Assembly (NCBI GenBank): GCA_038259365.1
Contig: JBBSOW010000005.1
Coordinates: 1 to 64,000, forward strand
Origin: JBBSOW01 sp038259365
GTDB taxonomy: Bacteria; Actinomycetota; Actinomycetes; Propionibacteriales; Propionibacteriaceae
Direction: 5' to 3'
Length of the DNA: 64,000 bases
A program made the position numbers and the translations under genes. How positions within the stretch are numbered: position 1 is the first letter of the stretch; each line of letters starts with the position of its first letter. The notes under the pieces were generated by a model, which saw only the letters and a list, made by a program, of their open reading frames with translations, was not told the DNA's origin and ran no database searches. This document shows, piece by piece, positions 37,519 through 47,053 of the stretch.

Positions 37519-39156
37519 TCAGCTCCGCTTCTGCTTGACGATCTTCTCTTGATCGACGTCGTCTTCGTCCATGGCCTCGGGCTCCTCGTGGCCGGCCAGC
37601 AGCTTGCCGTCCGAGGTTTCGAAGCCCTCCTTGACCTTGTCGATCTCCGCCACGAGCGCCTGCTCGGTGTCGGAGTCGAACTTGCCGGTCTCGGCAATCG
37701 TCGTCAGCACAGAGGAGTTGTGGCGAAGGTGCTCCAGCAGCTCCTGCTCGAAGCGCAGCACGTCGTCGACGGGCACGTCGTCGAACTTCCCGGTGTTGCC
37801 CGACCACACGCTGACCACCTGGTCTTCGACCGGGTACGGCGTGAACTGGGGCTGGCGCAGCAGCTCCATCAGGCGCTGGCCGCGATCGAGCTGGCGACGC
37901 GAGGTCGCGTCCAGATCGGAGGCGAACATCGAGAAGGCCTGCATGTCGCGGTACTGCGCCAGGTTGATCTTCAGCGAGCCGGACACGCCCTTCATGGCCT
38001 TGACCTGCGCGGCGCCGCCGACGCGGGACACCGAGACGCCCACGTCGATGGCGGGACGCTGGTTGGCGTTGAAGAGGTCGGACTGCAAGAAGATCTGGCC
38101 GTCGGTGATGGAGATGACGTTGGTCGGGATGAAGGCCGACACGTCGTTGGCCTTGGTCTCGATGATGGGCAGGCCCGTCATCGATCCCGCGCCCAGCTCG
38201 TCCGACAGCTTGGCGCAGCGCTCGAGGAGCCTGGAGTGGAGGTAGAACACGTCGCCGGGGTAGGCCTCCCGGCCCGGGGGGCGACGAAGGAGCAGCGACA
38301 TCGCCCGGTAGGCCTCGGCCTGCTTGGTGAGGTCGTCGAACACGATGAGGACGTGCTTGCCCTGATACATCCAGTGCTGGCCGATGGCCGAGCCGGCGTA
38401 GGGGGCGATGTATTTGAAGCCCGCCGGATCGGAGGCGGGAGCGTGCACGATGGTCGTGTACTCCATGGCGCCGGCCTTCTCGAGCTGGCCACGCACCTCG
38501 GCGATGGTCGAACCCTTTTGCCCGATGGCCACGTAGATGCAGCGCACCTGCTTCTGGGGATCGCCGGACTCCCAGTTGCGGCGCTGGTTGATGATCGTGT
38601 CCAAGGCGATGGCGGTCTTGCCGGTCTTGCGGTCCCCGATGATCAGCTGGCGCTGGCCCCGGCCGATCGGGATCATGGCGTCGATGGCCTTCATGCCGGT
38701 CTGCATGGGCTCGCTCACCTCCTGGCGGTCCATGACGCCCGCGGCCTGCAACTCCAGTGGGCGGCGCTCGCCCACGTCCTCGAGCTCGCCGAGGCCGTCG
38801 ATGGGCTTGCCCATCGCGTCGACGACGCGGCCGAGATACCCGTCGCCCACCGGGACCGAGAGGACCTCCCCGGTGCGCTTGACCGTGGAACCCTCTTCGA
38901 TGCCCTCGGAGCTACCCAGGACGACGATGCCGATCTCGCGCACGTCCAGGTTCAGCGCGATGCCCGTGACACCGTTCTCGAAGGTCAGCAGCTCGTTGGC
39001 CATTGCCGAAGGCAGGCCCTCGACCCGGGCAATGCCGTCACCGGAGGAGACCACCGTGCCGACCTCTTCGCGCGAGGATGCGTCGGGGGTGTAATTCTGG
39101 ACAAACTCATCCAGTGCTGCCCGGATCTCTTCCGGACGAATCGTCAGTTCCGCCAT
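37519..39156 (-). CDS. atpA: ATP synthase F1 subunit alpha
   Basis: 545 residues, non-catalytic nucleotide-binding subunit. Walker A GDRKTGKT at 174-181, then ALDTIINQ; Walker B LIVFDDLTKQ; VGVSVSRVGGAAQ. The acidic C-terminal tail (about 515-545) is longer than in Escherichia coli, as in other actinobacteria where it affects ATP hydrolysis; the function of this tail here is inferred. An 88-bp gap separates it from atpH. Confidence 0.98.
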   Translation of the reverse strand: MAELTIRPEEIRAALDEFVQNYTPDASSREEVGTVVSSGDGIARVEGLPSAMANELLTFENGVTGIALNLDVREIGIVVLGSSEGIEEGSTVKRTGEVLSVPVGDGYLGRVVDAMGKPIDGLGELEDVGERRPLELQAAGVMDRQEVSEPMQTGMKAIDAMIPIGRGQRQLIIGDRKTGKTAIALDTIINQRRNWESGDPQKQVRCIYVAIGQKGSTIAEVRGQLEKAGAMEYTTIVHAPASDPAGFKYIAPYAGSAIGQHWMYQGKHVLIVFDDLTKQAEAYRAMSLLLRRPPGREAYPGDVFYLHSRLLERCAKLSDELGAGSMTGLPIIETKANDVSAFIPTNVISITDGQIFLQSDLFNANQRPAIDVGVSVSRVGGAAQVKAMKGVSGSLKINLAQYRDMQAFSMFASDLDATSRRQLDRGQRLMELLRQPQFTPYPVEDQVVSVWSGNTGKFDDVPVDDVLRFEQELLEHLRHNSSVLTTIAETGKFDSDTEQALVAEIDKVKEGFETSDGKLLAGHEEPEAMDEDDVDQEKIVKQKRS

Positions 39157-39244
39157 CGTTTGCGTCCCTAGCTCTCGTAATCTCGGTCAAACTTGTGAAT
39201 GTGTGGCTTGTCATGCTCTTGCCGGCGAATCGGTTACCGGTGAA

Positions 39245-40039
39245 TCAGTGGAATCTTTGCCGGGCGTCTTTGAGTCGACCGGCCACGGTGCCCTCGATGA
39301 CCTCGTCCCCCAGCTCCACCCGGACCCCGCCCAGCACCGAAGCGTCGACGATGACCTGTAGATCGACCTCGCGGCCTACCTGCCTGGCCAAGACGGCCCG
39401 CAGTCGGTTCGATTGTTCCTCATCCAGCGGACGAGCGACCCGCACCACCGCCGTGGCCCGGTTTCGAGCCTCCGCCGCTAGGTTGAGGTACCCCTCGACG
39501 GTGGCGGCGAACGTGCGCTCGCGCGCCTTGACCGCCCGCTTGGCCAGGGCGGCCGTGATCATCTTGACCTTGCCCTCGAGAAGATTACCGACCAGATCTT
39601 GGCGGTGCGTCAGCGGAACCGTGCGGTCCCCGATCGCATCGCGCAAGCCCGGTTCGGCCTGGACGAGCCGCTCGAAGCGGAAGAGCTCGTCCTCCACGTC
39701 GTCCAACTGATGCTCCCCGGCAGCGGCGCGCAACGCGGCGCGGACGCCCTGCCGCTCGACGGCGGCGGTGAACTCTCTGCCTCCCGACCAGCGTTGAGCG
39801 GCGGCGTTCGCCACAATCTCAACGGCTTCATCGAGCACTTTGGTGTCGAACAGTCCGTGCGTCAAAGCCTCCCGGGCCTCGGTGGGAGTGCTCGGATCGG
39901 TCAGGCCACGACGCAGGGTCGGCTGCGCCTCCAAGACGTCGACGACGGCGAACAGGTCGGCCGACAACCCATCCACGGGCTGCTGGGAATCCAGCACCGT
40001 GTCGAGGACGTCGAGCCGAGCCTCCTGTGCGTGGGTCAT
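39245..40039 (-). CDS. atpH: ATP synthase F1 subunit delta
   Basis: 264 residues, peripheral-stalk subunit. The usual delta fold occupies about 85-264 (LRAVLARQVGREVDLQVIVD near the C-terminus); the N-terminal part is an additional helical region, as in many actinobacterial delta proteins of about 270 residues. It is not fused to subunit b, unlike in mycobacteria. ATGA overlap with atpF. Confidence 0.93.
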   Translation of the reverse strand: MTHAQEARLDVLDTVLDSQQPVDGLSADLFAVVDVLEAQPTLRRGLTDPSTPTEAREALTHGLFDTKVLDEAVEIVANAAAQRWSGGREFTAAVERQGVRAALRAAAGEHQLDDVEDELFRFERLVQAEPGLRDAIGDRTVPLTHRQDLVGNLLEGKVKMITAALAKRAVKARERTFAATVEGYLNLAAEARNRATAVVRVARPLDEEQSNRLRAVLARQVGREVDLQVIVDASVLGGVRVELGDEVIEGTVAGRLKDARQRFH

Positions 40040-40629
40040 AGCTGTCCGCTCTGCGAACCCACCGGGTCTGCGCCGGCGTCGCCCGCGTCGTTGTGGGCGG
40101 GCTCGTCTTCGCTCTTGGCCTCGAGATCGGCCAGGAAACGCTCGACGGTGCGCCGCGCGCGCTCGTCGTCATCGAGGGTCTCCCCCACGATGCGACCGGC
40201 GAGCGTGGTGGCCAGGCCACCGATCTCGCCACGCATTTGGCCCATCACCTGGGTGCGCTCGGCCTCGAGCTGAGTCCGGGCACCCGCGAGGATGCGGCTC
40301 GATTCGTTGTTGGCCTGTTCGCGCATCTCGGCCACGATCTGGGCGCCCTGGTTCTTGGCGTCTTCGCGGATCTTGGCGGCCTCGGAGCGCGCCTCGGCCA
40401 GTTGGGCCTTGTAGTCGGCCAGGGCCGCCTCGGCCTCGGCCTGAGCGTTCTCGGCCCTCTCCATGCCGCCCTGGATGGCGTCGGCGCGTTCGGCGTAGGT
40501 CTTCTCGAAGGCCGGCACGACCTTCTTGCCGATGATGACGGTCAGGGCGAGCGCAAAGACGACCGCGGCGATGATCTCGGACACGTGCGGCAGCAACGGT
40601 CCAAGCTCTACTTGGGGAACGATGAGCAT
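40036..40629 (-). CDS. atpF: ATP synthase F0 subunit b
   Basis: 197 residues: one N-terminal membrane helix (about 17-37) followed by a long charged helix for the peripheral stalk (YAERADAIQGGMERAENAQ onwards) and an acidic tail. It is 12 bp after atpE. Confidence 0.94.
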   Translation of the reverse strand: MLIVPQVELGPLLPHVSEIIAAVVFALALTVIIGKKVVPAFEKTYAERADAIQGGMERAENAQAEAEAALADYKAQLAEARSEAAKIREDAKNQGAQIVAEMREQANNESSRILAGARTQLEAERTQVMGQMRGEIGGLATTLAGRIVGETLDDDERARRTVERFLADLEAKSEDEPAHNDAGDAGADPVGSQSGQL

Positions 40630-40641
40630 CGAGCTACTCGC

Positions 40642-40866
40642 CTAGGAGCCGAAGACGAAGGCCAGCGCGATGCCGATGATCGCCAGGGCCTCGGTCAGGG
40701 CGAAACCGATCCAGGCGGTGCCCATCATGGCGCCGCGGGCCTCGGGTTGGCGGGCGGTGCCCTGGATGACGGAGGCGAAGATCAGGCCCACGCCGATGCC
40801 TGGGCCGAGTGTGGCGAGGCCGTAGCCGATGGAGCTGAGCGAACCGCGGATCTCCAGAGGAGTCAT
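40642..40866 (-). CDS. atpE: ATP synthase F0 subunit c
   Basis: 74-residue hairpin of two membrane helices with the polar loop RQPE (40-43) and the ion-carrying Glu59 in GFALTEALAIIG. The motif indicates proton rather than sodium coupling, as the extra Na+-ligand pattern is absent. AAAGGAAA ribosome binding site before the ATG. Confidence 0.96.
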   Translation of the reverse strand: MTPLEIRGSLSSIGYGLATLGPGIGVGLIFASVIQGTARQPEARGAMMGTAWIGFALTEALAIIGIALAFVFGS

Positions 40867-40941
40867 GTTTGTTTCCTTTCGAATTCTCTGCGTTGTGCAG
40901 GAAAAATGGGTGACGAGGTGAACGGGATCGTCGCTGTAGGG

Positions 40942-41754
40942 CTAGTGCTCTGCAGAAACGGACGAGGCGATGTATTGGGCGGTCAGGACGGTGAAGATGT
41001 AGGCCTGCAGACCTTGCACCAGGAGTTCGAGCGCGAAGATCGCCATCGAGAACAGCAGGGAGACGACGCCCGCGAGGTTGTTGACGATGCCGTCGGCCTC
41101 GAACACCAGGTACTCCCCGCCGAGCACGAACACCAGCACCAGCAGGTGGCCGGCGAACATGTTGGCGAACAGTCGCAGGCTGAGCGTGATGGGCCGCACG
41201 ATCACGTTGGAGAGGAACTCGATCGGGACCACGACGAACCAGAGCGGCCACGGCACGCCGGGCGGGAGCACCGTCATCTTGAGGTAGCCGGTGGCGCCGT
41301 GTTTGGCGATGCCCGCGCCGTTGTAGACGACCCACACGATCAGGGCCAGGCCGTAGGCCCAGCCGACGTGGCTGGCTGTGGGTAGCAGGAAGAGCGGGAA
41401 GATCCCCCACAGGTTGTTGATCAGCACGAACGAAAACAGCGCGATCAGTAACGGCAGAAACTTGCGGAAGTCGTGGCCGATGATGTCGCGGCCGATCGAG
41501 TTGCGCAGAAAATAATACGCCTGCTCGCCGACGTGCTGGGTGCGGTTAGGCACCATCTTGTTCTTGTTGGCCATCCAGATCCAGAACCCGGCGATCAGAA
41601 CGACCGAAATTATGGCCTGCAGCATGGGCTGGTTGAACCACGCCAAAATCGGCGTGTCGAAGTAGGGCGGATAGTTGAAGGAATCGACGCCCGGTGACTG
41701 GAAGCCACCCTCGCCACCTTCCAAGGGAATCAGGAAGGGTGTCAGCGCTCCCAA
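40942..41754 (-). CDS. atpB: ATP synthase F0 subunit a
   Basis: 270 residues, five to six membrane helices, essential Arg194 in LSLRLFANMFAGH. The start is TTG at 41754, supported by GAGAGGAGG about 6 nt upstream; no closer ATG/GTG would keep the N-terminus. It overlaps the preceding AtpZ-like gene by 13 bp. Confidence 0.93.
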   Translation of the reverse strand: MGALTPFLIPLEGGEGGFQSPGVDSFNYPPYFDTPILAWFNQPMLQAIISVVLIAGFWIWMANKNKMVPNRTQHVGEQAYYFLRNSIGRDIIGHDFRKFLPLLIALFSFVLINNLWGIFPLFLLPTASHVGWAYGLALIVWVVYNGAGIAKHGATGYLKMTVLPPGVPWPLWFVVVPIEFLSNVIVRPITLSLRLFANMFAGHLLVLVFVLGGEYLVFEADGIVNNLAGVVSLLFSMAIFALELLVQGLQAYIFTVLTAQYIASSVSAEH

Positions 41755-42128
41755 CGTTCCTCCTCTCCCGCCGCCGGAGCGGCCGGGCTCACAGACTTGA
41801 GGGCCGCCGCGGTCTGCGGAGCCTTGGGCTCGCCGCTACCGCGGGGCGGAAAAGCCGCTTCGCCCAGCTGGCCGAAGCGGCGGATGATCAGATACACCGA
41901 CAGCGCCGCGCCGAGCACGATGCCGATGGGAAGGAGGAAGCTCGTGTCGAGGTAACGATCCCCCAGCCAGCCGAGGCCGCCGTAGAGCAACACGCCAGCG
42001 ATCAGGTAGGACAGAACCTGGATTCCCTGGTTCATCCCCTGGCTGTCGTGGCCCTGACTGTCGTGGGCGTGGGCGTCGTTGCTCGGCATGGTGGGCGTAA
42101 CGCTACCAGTCTTCAAACTCACCATCAC
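41742..42128 (-). CDS. AtpZ/AtpI-family small membrane protein
   Basis: 128 residues with a His/Asp-rich N-terminus, two membrane helices (about 36-54 and 64-84) and a Pro/Ala-rich tail. It matches the AtpZ/AtpI proteins encoded at the head of F-ATPase operons, which help assemble the c ring or transport Mg2+. The GTG at 42128 overlaps the upstream stop; ATG at 42125 or 42089 are alternatives. Confidence 0.75.
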   Translation of the reverse strand: MMVSLKTGSVTPTMPSNDAHAHDSQGHDSQGMNQGIQVLSYLIAGVLLYGGLGWLGDRYLDTSFLLPIGIVLGAALSVYLIIRRFGQLGEAAFPPRGSGEPKAPQTAAALKSVSPAAPAAGEEERWER

Positions 42129-42631
42129 GCACCGCCACCACGTGAAGTGGGGTGAGAAGAATCATGCTCGCGGGTGGTCTCGGTGGGTTCGTCGTACACC
42201 GAAATCCGCAAGCGGGTGAACACCAATATCTCGGCGGCCAACCACCCCACGACCACCACTATGGTGGCGATGAACACCGCCTTGGGTTCCAGGGCGGGCC
42301 AGGCGTCGGAGTTTTGGTTGTAGGCCAACAAGACCAGGCCGAGAACGGCCACGCGCATGGTGTAGCTCGCCATCGAGACCGCCATCAGGGTGCGGGCGCC
42401 CGCGTCGGCGAACATCACCATGACCCACTGCCCCACGGTGTAGAAGAACAACACCATGGCCGCGGCGAGCAGCGCCGCGATCAGGCCGGGCCGACCGTAC
42501 AGCAGACCCAGCCCGAGGATGGCGGCCACCGTGGCGACGACGCCACCGGCCAACCCGCCGAGCAGCAGCTTGCGCGCCCGGACGACGTGCACGCTCGGCG
42601 TCGCGGAGCGAGCGTTCGAGTCGGTCATCAT
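42125..42631 (-). CDS. atpI: ATP synthase operon membrane protein (AtpI-like)
   Basis: 168 residues with four predicted helices (about 22-43, 49-70, 80-101, 118-137) typical of the ATP synthase I/AtpI group. It is the first gene of the atp operon and overlaps the AtpZ-like gene by 4 nt. The 141-bp region upstream separates it from wecA and probably contains the operon promoter, which I could not define. Confidence 0.75.
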   Translation of the reverse strand: MMTDSNARSATPSVHVVRARKLLLGGLAGGVVATVAAILGLGLLYGRPGLIAALLAAAMVLFFYTVGQWVMVMFADAGARTLMAVSMASYTMRVAVLGLVLLAYNQNSDAWPALEPKAVFIATIVVVVGWLAAEILVFTRLRISVYDEPTETTREHDSSHPTSRGGGA

Positions 42632-42772
42632 GGCGGCGGGGTCCTAGGTGCAAGCTCGGGGTGGGCGGCGAGGCTGCACGCGCGGGCGCCACCAAGATCG
42701 GTCGGGATCGGCTATGAAGCTACCATGATCGGCTCAACCGTGTGGATCCGAGGCCCCCGGATGCGGTCGCCC

Positions 42773-43912
42773 TCACATGATCGGCGGGAGGTTCTCGACG
42801 GTCTCGGGCGCCTGTTTGCCGCCGAACCACGGCCGCAACGTGGCAAAGATCATGGCGACGGCGGCCACGACGACGCCACCCACCGCGAGCAGGCTGGGCA
42901 TCAGCCCGACGACGATGGCGCCGAAGGACACCAGCGCCGACCATAGGTACAAGATCAGGACCGATCCGCGCATGCTGTGCCCCCGATCCATCAACCGATG
43001 GTGTAGGTGCTGTTTATCGGGCATGAACCACCACTGGCCGGCGTTGGCCCGCCGAAACCAGGCCAGGACCACGTCGAGCAGGGGCAAGGCCAAGATGGCC
43101 AGCGGCAACACCAGCGGTAGATAGGCCGGGATGAGGCCGCCCGCTTCGGCCCCCTCCTGCAGAGCCGAGGAATCGATCTGTCCGGTGAGGCTGATGGTGG
43201 AGGCGGCCAACAGCAACCCGAGCAGCATGGCGCCCGAATCGCCCATGAACATCCGCGCCGGAAAGAAATTGTGCGGCAGGAAGCCGACACAGGCGCCCGC
43301 GATCGCCACGGTGATGAGGCTGGACGTCGTCGCCCGCTCCAGATTCTGCTCGTACACCAGGAGGTAGGAGTAGGTGAAAAAGGCCAGCGCGCCGATCCCC
43401 ACTACCCCGGCCGCCAGCCCGTCGAGTCCGTCGACGAAGTTCACCGCGTTGGTGCACAACACGATGAAGAAGACGGTGATGGCGATGGAGGCCACCCGAT
43501 CCAGGGAGAGGATGCTGCCGGGCAGCGGAATCCAGTACATCTGGACCCCGTTGAGGACCACGACGCCGGCGGCCAGGACCTGCCCGGCCAGCTTCACGAG
43601 GGCGCCGAGCTCCACCACATCGTCCACCACCCCCACCGCGCAGATGACGGCGGCGGCGAGCAGCACCGCCCACGCGTCGTGACTCACCACCGGCTGGCGG
43701 CCCAGGAAGGGCAGGTTCGTCGCCACGAGGACCGCCGCCGCCACGCCCGCCAACATGGCGATCCCGCCGAAGTAGGGAATGGGCACGACGTGCACGTCGC
43801 GATCGCGCACGCGGGCCACCGCGCCGAAGCGCAGCGCCAGCCGCCGACACAACCCGCTCAGCAGGTAGGTGGAGGCCGCCGCGACGAGCAGCACCAGCAG
43901 GTACTCACGCAT
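42773..43912 (-). CDS. wecA: Polyprenyl-phosphate GlcNAc-1-phosphate transferase (MraY/WecA family)
   Basis: 379 residues, 10-11 membrane helices. Catalytic aspartates in VVDDVVE, NFVDGLDGLA and FMGDSGAM and the cytoplasmic HLHHRLMDRG loop are all present; the HLHHRL motif separates WecA-type enzymes from MraY. It starts lipid-linked cell-wall polymer synthesis (arabinogalactan or teichoic-type linkage unit). Position between tsaC and atpI is conserved in actinobacteria. Confidence 0.88.
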   Translation of the reverse strand: MREYLLVLLVAAASTYLLSGLCRRLALRFGAVARVRDRDVHVVPIPYFGGIAMLAGVAAAVLVATNLPFLGRQPVVSHDAWAVLLAAAVICAVGVVDDVVELGALVKLAGQVLAAGVVVLNGVQMYWIPLPGSILSLDRVASIAITVFFIVLCTNAVNFVDGLDGLAAGVVGIGALAFFTYSYLLVYEQNLERATTSSLITVAIAGACVGFLPHNFFPARMFMGDSGAMLLGLLLAASTISLTGQIDSSALQEGAEAGGLIPAYLPLVLPLAILALPLLDVVLAWFRRANAGQWWFMPDKQHLHHRLMDRGHSMRGSVLILYLWSALVSFGAIVVGLMPSLLAVGGVVVAAVAMIFATLRPWFGGKQAPETVENLPPIM

Positions 43913-43918
43913 CGGTCG

Positions 43919-44641
43919 TCATGCCTGGCGTTCGGCCGTGGTCTGCACGCTGGGAATCAGCTGGACGATGGCCTCGAACGAGACCGCGCCGGCTCGAACG
44001 ATGGTCGGTTCGTCTCCGGTGAAGTCCACGATGGTCGAGGGGGCGCCGGCTCCGGAGGGACCGCCGTCGAGGTAGACCGCGACCGCATCCCCCAGCTGGG
44101 CAATGGCCTCGTCCACGTTTCGCGCCGGCGGCCGCCCCGAACGGTTGGCGCTGCTGACCGCGAGAGGGCCGGTCCTGGTCAGCACCGCCCGGGTTCGGCC
44201 GTCCGCGGGCACCCGCACGGCAATGGTGCCTTCGGCGTCACCGAGATCCATCCGCAGGCTGGGCTGAGCGTCCAGGATGAGGGTGAGCGCCCCCGGCCAA
44301 AAGGCCTCGACCAGCTTGTGCGCCTCGGGGGGAACGGTCGCGGCCAGCGCGGGCAGCACGGCGGCGTCACCGATGAGAACCGGCGGCGGCATGTCGCGGC
44401 CGCGGCCCTTCGCGTCGAGGAGGCGTTGCACCGCGTCGGCGCTGAAGGCGTCCACGGCGATGCCGTAGACCGTGTCGGTGGGCAGCACGACGCACTGCCC
44501 GGCGTCGATCGCCTCCTTTGCTCGCTCCGCCGCCCGCTCGACGCCCGCACCGCGGCACTCGATGCGCGAGAAGCCCACCGCCGGCCCAACCGGGGAGGCC
44601 TCGGTGTCGGCGGCGTCCATATTCGCGTCTTGGTCGTTCAC
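43919..44641 (-). CDS. tsaC: L-threonylcarbamoyladenylate synthase (TsaC/Sua5)
   Basis: Makes threonylcarbamoyl-AMP for the t6A modification of ANN-decoding tRNAs. 240 residues with CVVLPTDTVYGIAVDAF, KGRGRDMPPPVLIG, and the SSANRSGRPP signature. The GTG at 44641 lies 4 nt after the prmC stop; an ATG at 44623 would remove six residues. It shares an operon with prmC and prfA. Confidence 0.9.
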   Translation of the reverse strand: MNDQDANMDAADTEASPVGPAVGFSRIECRGAGVERAAERAKEAIDAGQCVVLPTDTVYGIAVDAFSADAVQRLLDAKGRGRDMPPPVLIGDAAVLPALAATVPPEAHKLVEAFWPGALTLILDAQPSLRMDLGDAEGTIAVRVPADGRTRAVLTRTGPLAVSSANRSGRPPARNVDEAIAQLGDAVAVYLDGGPSGAGAPSTIVDFTGDEPTIVRAGAVSFEAIVQLIPSVQTTAERQA

Positions 44642-44645
44642 AACG

Positions 44646-45503
44646 TCATCTTGCCAGACGGGTCGCGGTGGTGAACCGAGGTCGATCGGTGAGGTCGCGA
44701 TGATCTCGCACCCGTTCCCACCCCCCGTGGCCGGCGAACAACTCCACGGTCTGTTCGGCGTTCGCCTCGGCGTGTTCGACACAGATCAGTCCCCCCGAGC
44801 GCAGTAGCCCCGCTCCGCGCACGGTGAGCCGGCGCAGCACGTCGAGGCCGTCGTCTCCGGAGAACAACGCCAGCTCCGGATCGTGATCGCGCACCTCCGC
44901 CGGCACGCTCTCCCACGCCTCGAGCGGGATGTAGGGCGGATTGGCGATGACCAGGTCCACCCGACCCTCGAGCCCGATCGGATCGGCCAGGTCGCCCTCG
45001 TGCAGCTCCACCGGCGTCTCGCGCAGGTTGCGGCGCGCCCACCCGCAGGCCTCGGGGCTCAGCTCGACGGCGGTGATCGCGGCCTGGGGCACCTCGTCGT
45101 GGATGGCGAGCGAGATCGCACCCGATCCCGCGCACAGCTCGACGACACGGGGAGCCGCCACGCCATCGGCCAGTAGCTCGCGCAACCGGTCGATCGCCCA
45201 GCCCGTCATCACCTCGGTCTCGGGCCGGGGAATGAACACCCCTGGCCCGACGGCCACCTCGACGTGGCGAAAGTGGGCCCGACCCGTGATGTGCTGCACC
45301 GGTTCACCCGCGATCCGCCGCCGCACCGCCGAAGCGTAGTCGTCGCGCTGGGCGGCGCCGAGCTCCGGTTCGAGGGTGAGCCGCTCGAGACCCACGACGT
45401 GACACAGCAGCGCCCGGGCGTCCGCCCGCGGGCTCACCAGCCCCGCCGCCCGCAACTCGTCGGTGGCCTGGGTCAGCGGGCTCCAGGATCCGGCTCGGCT
45501 CAC
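44646..45503 (-). CDS. prmC: Release factor glutamine methyltransferase
   Basis: Methylates the Gln of the GGQ motif in release factors. 285 residues: N-terminal helical domain, SAM motif VVELCAGSGAISLAI and catalytic NPPYIP. GTG start overlaps the prfA stop (GTGA), coupling the enzyme to its substrate protein. Confidence 0.94.
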   Translation of the reverse strand: MSRAGSWSPLTQATDELRAAGLVSPRADARALLCHVVGLERLTLEPELGAAQRDDYASAVRRRIAGEPVQHITGRAHFRHVEVAVGPGVFIPRPETEVMTGWAIDRLRELLADGVAAPRVVELCAGSGAISLAIHDEVPQAAITAVELSPEACGWARRNLRETPVELHEGDLADPIGLEGRVDLVIANPPYIPLEAWESVPAEVRDHDPELALFSGDDGLDVLRRLTVRGAGLLRSGGLICVEHAEANAEQTVELFAGHGGWERVRDHRDLTDRPRFTTATRLAR

Positions 45504-46573
45504 GGGCCGCCGGCCGAGAGACGCTCGGCCAAGTCCGCCTCCTGGAGCGCCGCGACGAGGGCGGACATGTCTCCGGCCAGCACCGCGTCGAGGTTGTAGG
45601 CCTTGAAGCCGATGCGGTGATCGGCGATGCGGTTCTCGGAGAAGTTGTAGGTGCGGATCCGCTCGCTGCGGTCCACCGTGCGCACCTGCGATTTTCGCGC
45701 GGCCGAGGCCGACTGCATCGCCTGCTCCTCGGCGGCGGCGACCAGGCGGGCCCGCAACATCCGCATCCCCTGCTCGCGGTTTTGCAGCTGAGAGCGCTCG
45801 TTTTGGCACGAGACGACGATCCCGCTGGGCAGGTGGGTGATGCGCACGGCGGAATCGGTGGTGTTCACTCCCTGACCACCCGGCCCCGAGGAGCGGTAGA
45901 CGTCGATGCGCAGTTCGGATTCGTCGATCTCGACCTCGGTTTCCTCCACGTCGGGCATCACCAGCACCCCGGTGGCGCTGGTGTGCACCCGGCCCTGAGA
46001 CTCGGTGATGGGAACGCGTTGGACCCGGTGAACCCCGCCCTCGAACTTCAAGATGCCGTACGGCATGGTGTCGGGATCGCCGGCGCTGCCCGCCTTGACG
46101 GCGGCGGTGATGGACTTGAAACCGCCCAGGCTGGTCTCTTGGGCGTCCAGGATCTCCACCTTCCAGCCGCGGGTCTCGGCGTAGCGGCTGTACATGCGGA
46201 ACAGGTCGCCGGCGAACAGGGCCGATTCGTCCCCGCCCTCGCCCGCGTGGATCTCGACGATGGCGTCGCCGGCGTCGTTGGGATCGCGCGGGGCGAGAAG
46301 CCTGGTCAGCCGCTCGATGATCGCCTCCAACCGCGCGCTCAGCTCCTCGGCCTCGGCGGCGAAGCTCTCGTCCTCCGTGCTCAGTTCCCTGGCGGCGCTG
46401 AGATCGTCGCTGACGGAGTCGAAGTCGTCGAGGCCGCGAATGATCGGCAGCAGCGCGGCGTAGCGTCGCCCGACCTTGCGCGCCTTGGCCATGTCGGAGT
46501 GCACCTCGGGATCGGACAGCTGGCGCTGCAGTTCAAGGTACTCGGTGCGCAGCGGCTCCGCGGATTCAAACAC
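45500..46573 (-). CDS. prfA: Peptide chain release factor 1
   Basis: Recognises UAA and UAG. 357 residues with the codon-reading tripeptide Pro-Ile-Thr (188-190, PxT type of RF1) and the hydrolysis motif GGQ at 232-234. GTG start with a purine-rich upstream sequence. It begins a prfA-prmC-tsaC operon, possibly extending to wecA. Confidence 0.96.
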   Translation of the reverse strand: MFESAEPLRTEYLELQRQLSDPEVHSDMAKARKVGRRYAALLPIIRGLDDFDSVSDDLSAARELSTEDESFAAEAEELSARLEAIIERLTRLLAPRDPNDAGDAIVEIHAGEGGDESALFAGDLFRMYSRYAETRGWKVEILDAQETSLGGFKSITAAVKAGSAGDPDTMPYGILKFEGGVHRVQRVPITESQGRVHTSATGVLVMPDVEETEVEIDESELRIDVYRSSGPGGQGVNTTDSAVRITHLPSGIVVSCQNERSQLQNREQGMRMLRARLVAAAEEQAMQSASAARKSQVRTVDRSERIRTYNFSENRIADHRIGFKAYNLDAVLAGDMSALVAALQEADLAERLSAGGP

Positions 46574-46639
46574 TCTCGCCCCTGTTCAACGAATCGAGCA
46601 CTCAACGTCTCCCGCTCATGAATTGATCCCATAACGACG

Positions 46640-46681
46640 CGACGCCGGTGGCGGACCGCTGGGGGTCGGCCACCGGCGTCG
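46640..46681 (-). terminator. Hairpin terminator downstream of rpmE
   Basis: Arms 46640-46652 and 46669-46681 pair perfectly over 13 bp (CGACGCCGGTGGC) with a 16-nt loop, starting 14 bp beyond the rpmE stop. There is no U-tract, as usual in high-GC actinobacteria. It isolates rpmE from prfA. Confidence 0.65.
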
Positions 46682-46694
46682 AAGTCCGGACGGG

Positions 46695-46898
46695 TTACTT
46701 CTGGTAGCGCTTCTGGAAGCGGGCCACCCGGCCACCGGTATCGAGGATCTTCTGCTTGCCGGTGTAGAAGGGGTGACAGGCCGAGCACACGTCCGCGCGC
46801 ATCGTGCCGCCGCTGGCGGTGCTGCGCGTGGTGAAGGTGTTGCCGCAGGTGCAGGTGACCTCGGTGTCGGTGTAGGTCGGGTGGATTCCGGGCTTCAT
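46695..46898 (-). CDS. rpmE: 50S ribosomal protein bL31 (zinc-binding form)
   Basis: 67 residues with zinc ligands in CTCGN (16-20) and CSACHPFYTGKQK (38-50), so this is the C+ type rather than the zinc-independent paralogue. ATG with GGAGAG 8 nt upstream. Flanked by its own predicted promoter and terminator. Confidence 0.96.
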   Translation of the reverse strand: MKPGIHPTYTDTEVTCTCGNTFTTRSTASGGTMRADVCSACHPFYTGKQKILDTGGRVARFQKRYQK

Positions 46899-46970
46899 CT
46901 CGTGCTCTCCTAGGCTTGTTCGAAACCGGGTCGTCTGCGGGCTGCGGACGTGAACCGGGATCAGCGTCTC

Positions 46971-46999
46971 ATTGTGCCTCAGCGCGGAGAACGCGGCAA
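46971..46999 (-). promoter_or_regulatory. Predicted promoter of rpmE
   Basis: On the minus strand TTGCCG (46999-46994) and CACAAT (46976-46971) are separated by 17 bp. The leader would be about 65 nt. Confidence 0.35.
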
Positions 47000-47053
47000 A
47001 TATTCCTGCCGACTCCCCGGGTGCCGCGGCGCCTGTTCAGGCTTGAACTCGAT